Below, piece by piece: positions 61,162-62,215 of a DNA stretch of 62,215 nucleotides (position 1 is its first letter; the number at the start of each line of letters is the position of its first letter). This DNA is from a virus. The notes beneath the pieces are model-generated. The model had not been told where the DNA came from. It searched no databases and was given only the letters and a program-made list of their open reading frames with translations. Location of the stretch: the IMG/VR virus record IMGVR_UViG_3300020051_001561, positions 1-62,215 of that record, one strand, 5' to 3'. Position numbers and translations under genes: made by a program.

Positions 61162-62215
61162 CTATTTGAGTAACTGGTTCAACTTTTCTTCCATCTCACC
61201 TAATGACTCTCTACCTTTAGATAGGTCAATAGTTTCGTCTTGACCAAATAATGTCATATCTTCTAAGATTAAATCTAAGTCTTTATTTCTAACAAATCTT
61301 TCAGGAGCTAATTCAGGTTCACCACCAGTTTCAACTTCACCAGCAGGTTCACCACCTAAGTCTCCTCCTAAGTCTCCACCGAAATCTCCACCTCCTCCGA
61401 AGTCTCCACCACCACCGAAGTCGTCTCCACCACCGAAGTCGTCTCCTCCTTCAGCATCAGCTTCACCTTCAGGTGCTGTACCTTTTTGACCATACAATTT
61501 GTCAAGATTGTCAAAGATACCAGTATTGATAATAACTTCTTGAGTTTTCTCCAATTCACCAGCAACCGCTCTTTCAATACGTTGTTGTTGTAAGTCAAGT
61601 TTGATTTCCTCATCAGAGAATCCAAGAATATGTTTCTTAGCCCATGATGATGAAACAGGTAAGATACCGTTTCCTGGGTCAGTAGTTGCATCACGATACA
61701 ATTGAATCTTCTGTTGCCATTGTTCCACCTTCAACAAGTCAGCTTGTGATGATGGGTTAGTTAATGCCAATTGGAAGTTTTGTAATTCATCCTCAAAACC
61801 TAAGATATATAAGTGGATGATTGCAATCTTATTCAACTCCTGAATCATAGACCTTTGAATTCTATTGATAGTTCTCGCAAAACGGATATCCTGTAATGCT
61901 AAGTTCTTACCTTCACCAGTAACCTCTTCAAAACCTAAGAATGCTTTAGGAACACGAAGTGCCGTCAACAATTTCTTTTGGATGTATTCAATATCCGCAA
62001 TCTCTGACAAGTTCTGCGCACCTGGTAAAGTATCAATAGGGTTCGGAGCGTTAGGGTCACGAACAGGAATAAAGTAATCTTGGTCTACGGCCATTTGGTT
62101 CATACGTAGGTCGACATTACCCGTTGAAGGGTCTGCGACCTGGTCACGTTTGAACTTGTTGGCAACTCGTTGTACATACGGTTCGACATCTTTATCATCC
62201 ATATTACCCACAAAT
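61162..62215 (-). CDS. gp20: Portal protein, gp20-like (cut by window edge)
   Basis: The frame is open to the right edge, so the N-terminal part lies outside. Visible phrases are MDDKDVEPYVQRVANKFKRD, IDTLPGAQNLSEIADIEYIQ, KLLTALRVPKAFLGFE and FARTINRIQRSMIQELNKIA, all conserved in T4-like portals. It forms the dodecameric vertex through which DNA passes. The C-terminus is unusual: a Gly/Asp/Phe-rich repeat (GGDDFGGG, GGDFGGGG, GGDLGGDL) precedes a final helix. Confidence 0.9.
   Translation of the reverse strand, partial: FVGNMDDKDVEPYVQRVANKFKRDQVADPSTGNVDLRMNQMAVDQDYFIPVRDPNAPNPIDTLPGAQNLSEIADIEYIQKKLLTALRVPKAFLGFEEVTGEGKNLALQDIRFARTINRIQRSMIQELNKIAIIHLYILGFEDELQNFQLALTNPSSQADLLKVEQWQQKIQLYRDATTDPGNGILPVSSSWAKKHILGFSDEEIKLDLQQQRIERAVAGELEKTQEVIINTGIFDNLDKLYGQKGTAPEGEADAEGGDDFGGGDDFGGGGDFGGGGDFGGDLGGDLGGEPAGEVETGGEPELAPERFVRNKDLDLILEDMTLFGQDETIDLSKGRESLGEMEEKLNQLLK

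Noticed and set aside
1-62215. Integrase, transposase, tRNA genes or attachment sites
   Set aside because: None recognised on either strand; nothing suggests a temperate phage in this window.

Overview
The window is a contiguous piece of a T4-like (contractile-tailed) bacteriophage genome. The recognisable virion genes are portal (gp20), prohead protease (gp21), scaffold (gp22), major capsid (gp23), tail sheath (gp18), tail tube (gp19), a baseplate-hub/chaperone pair (gp26/gp51-like), a tape measure, neck proteins and an OB-fold baseplate spike. Family B DNA polymerase (gp43) and a gp55-like late sigma factor are also present. The host is probably a Bacteroidota (flavobacterium-like) cell. 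The DNA is AT-rich, starts lack Shine-Dalgarno sequences, one gene has a TTG-N20-TAnnTTTG promoter, and there is a DUF4494-like gene and a Bacteroidota-style ribosomal protein bS21. No integrase, tRNA, CRISPR array or insertion sequence was seen. Both ends are cut: the tape measure on the left and the portal on the right.

Layout. 1-9360 (minus): tape measure, gp51-like and gp26-like proteins, tube, a HAD enzyme, a small protein and a very large sheath; then a small plus-strand RHH-like gene; then gp15-like and neck proteins. 9407-14234 (plus): SNF2 helicase, a superoxide dismutase fused to a nuclease-like domain, a gp13-like neck protein and a small structural protein. 14203-30428 (minus): DNA polymerase, a BppU-like adaptor, then three giant Thr/Pro-rich fibre proteins (1180, 1538 and 1406 aa) with lectin-like domains, plus a short fibre. 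30482-46406 (plus): small head/tail-associated proteins, then a tightly overlapping sugar block (glycosyltransferases, pyruvyltransferase domain, prolyl-hydroxylase-like 2OG oxygenase, sulfotransferase, two nucleotide-sugar dehydrogenases, GDP-mannose 3,5-epimerase) interleaved with an exonuclease, dUTPase and PhoH, and ending in the late sigma factor. 46434-52464 (plus): baseplate and virion proteins and small genes. 52456-54218 (minus): cupin-like and multi-domain proteins. 54295-54888 (plus): two small genes. 54935-62215 (minus): capsid module, interrupted by plus-strand bS21 at 60197.

How the parts may work together. An octamer TATTTATA (A/C/T at the last position) lies just upstream of about twenty starts, mostly structural genes, and is nearly absent from the sugar block. 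It is the reverse complement of the T4 late promoter TATAAATA and is probably the late signal read by the gp55-like factor. In four genes it ends only 4 nt before the start codon, which would give leaderless or nearly leaderless mRNA. Together with the phage bS21 this suggests a translation strategy suited to Bacteroidota ribosomes. The Thr/Pro-rich stalks, encoded next to a 2OG oxygenase, several glycosyltransferases, a sulfotransferase and nucleotide-sugar enzymes, suggest a phage-made decorated, mucin- or extensin-like fibre coat. Several proteins carry a peptide like [hydrophobic]-[RK]-[SKR]-[VIL]-[IL]-x-E, resembling T4 capsid-targeting and gp21-cleavage sites. They may be packaged in the head and trimmed; the dismutase fusion is one of them. 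These functional links are inferences.
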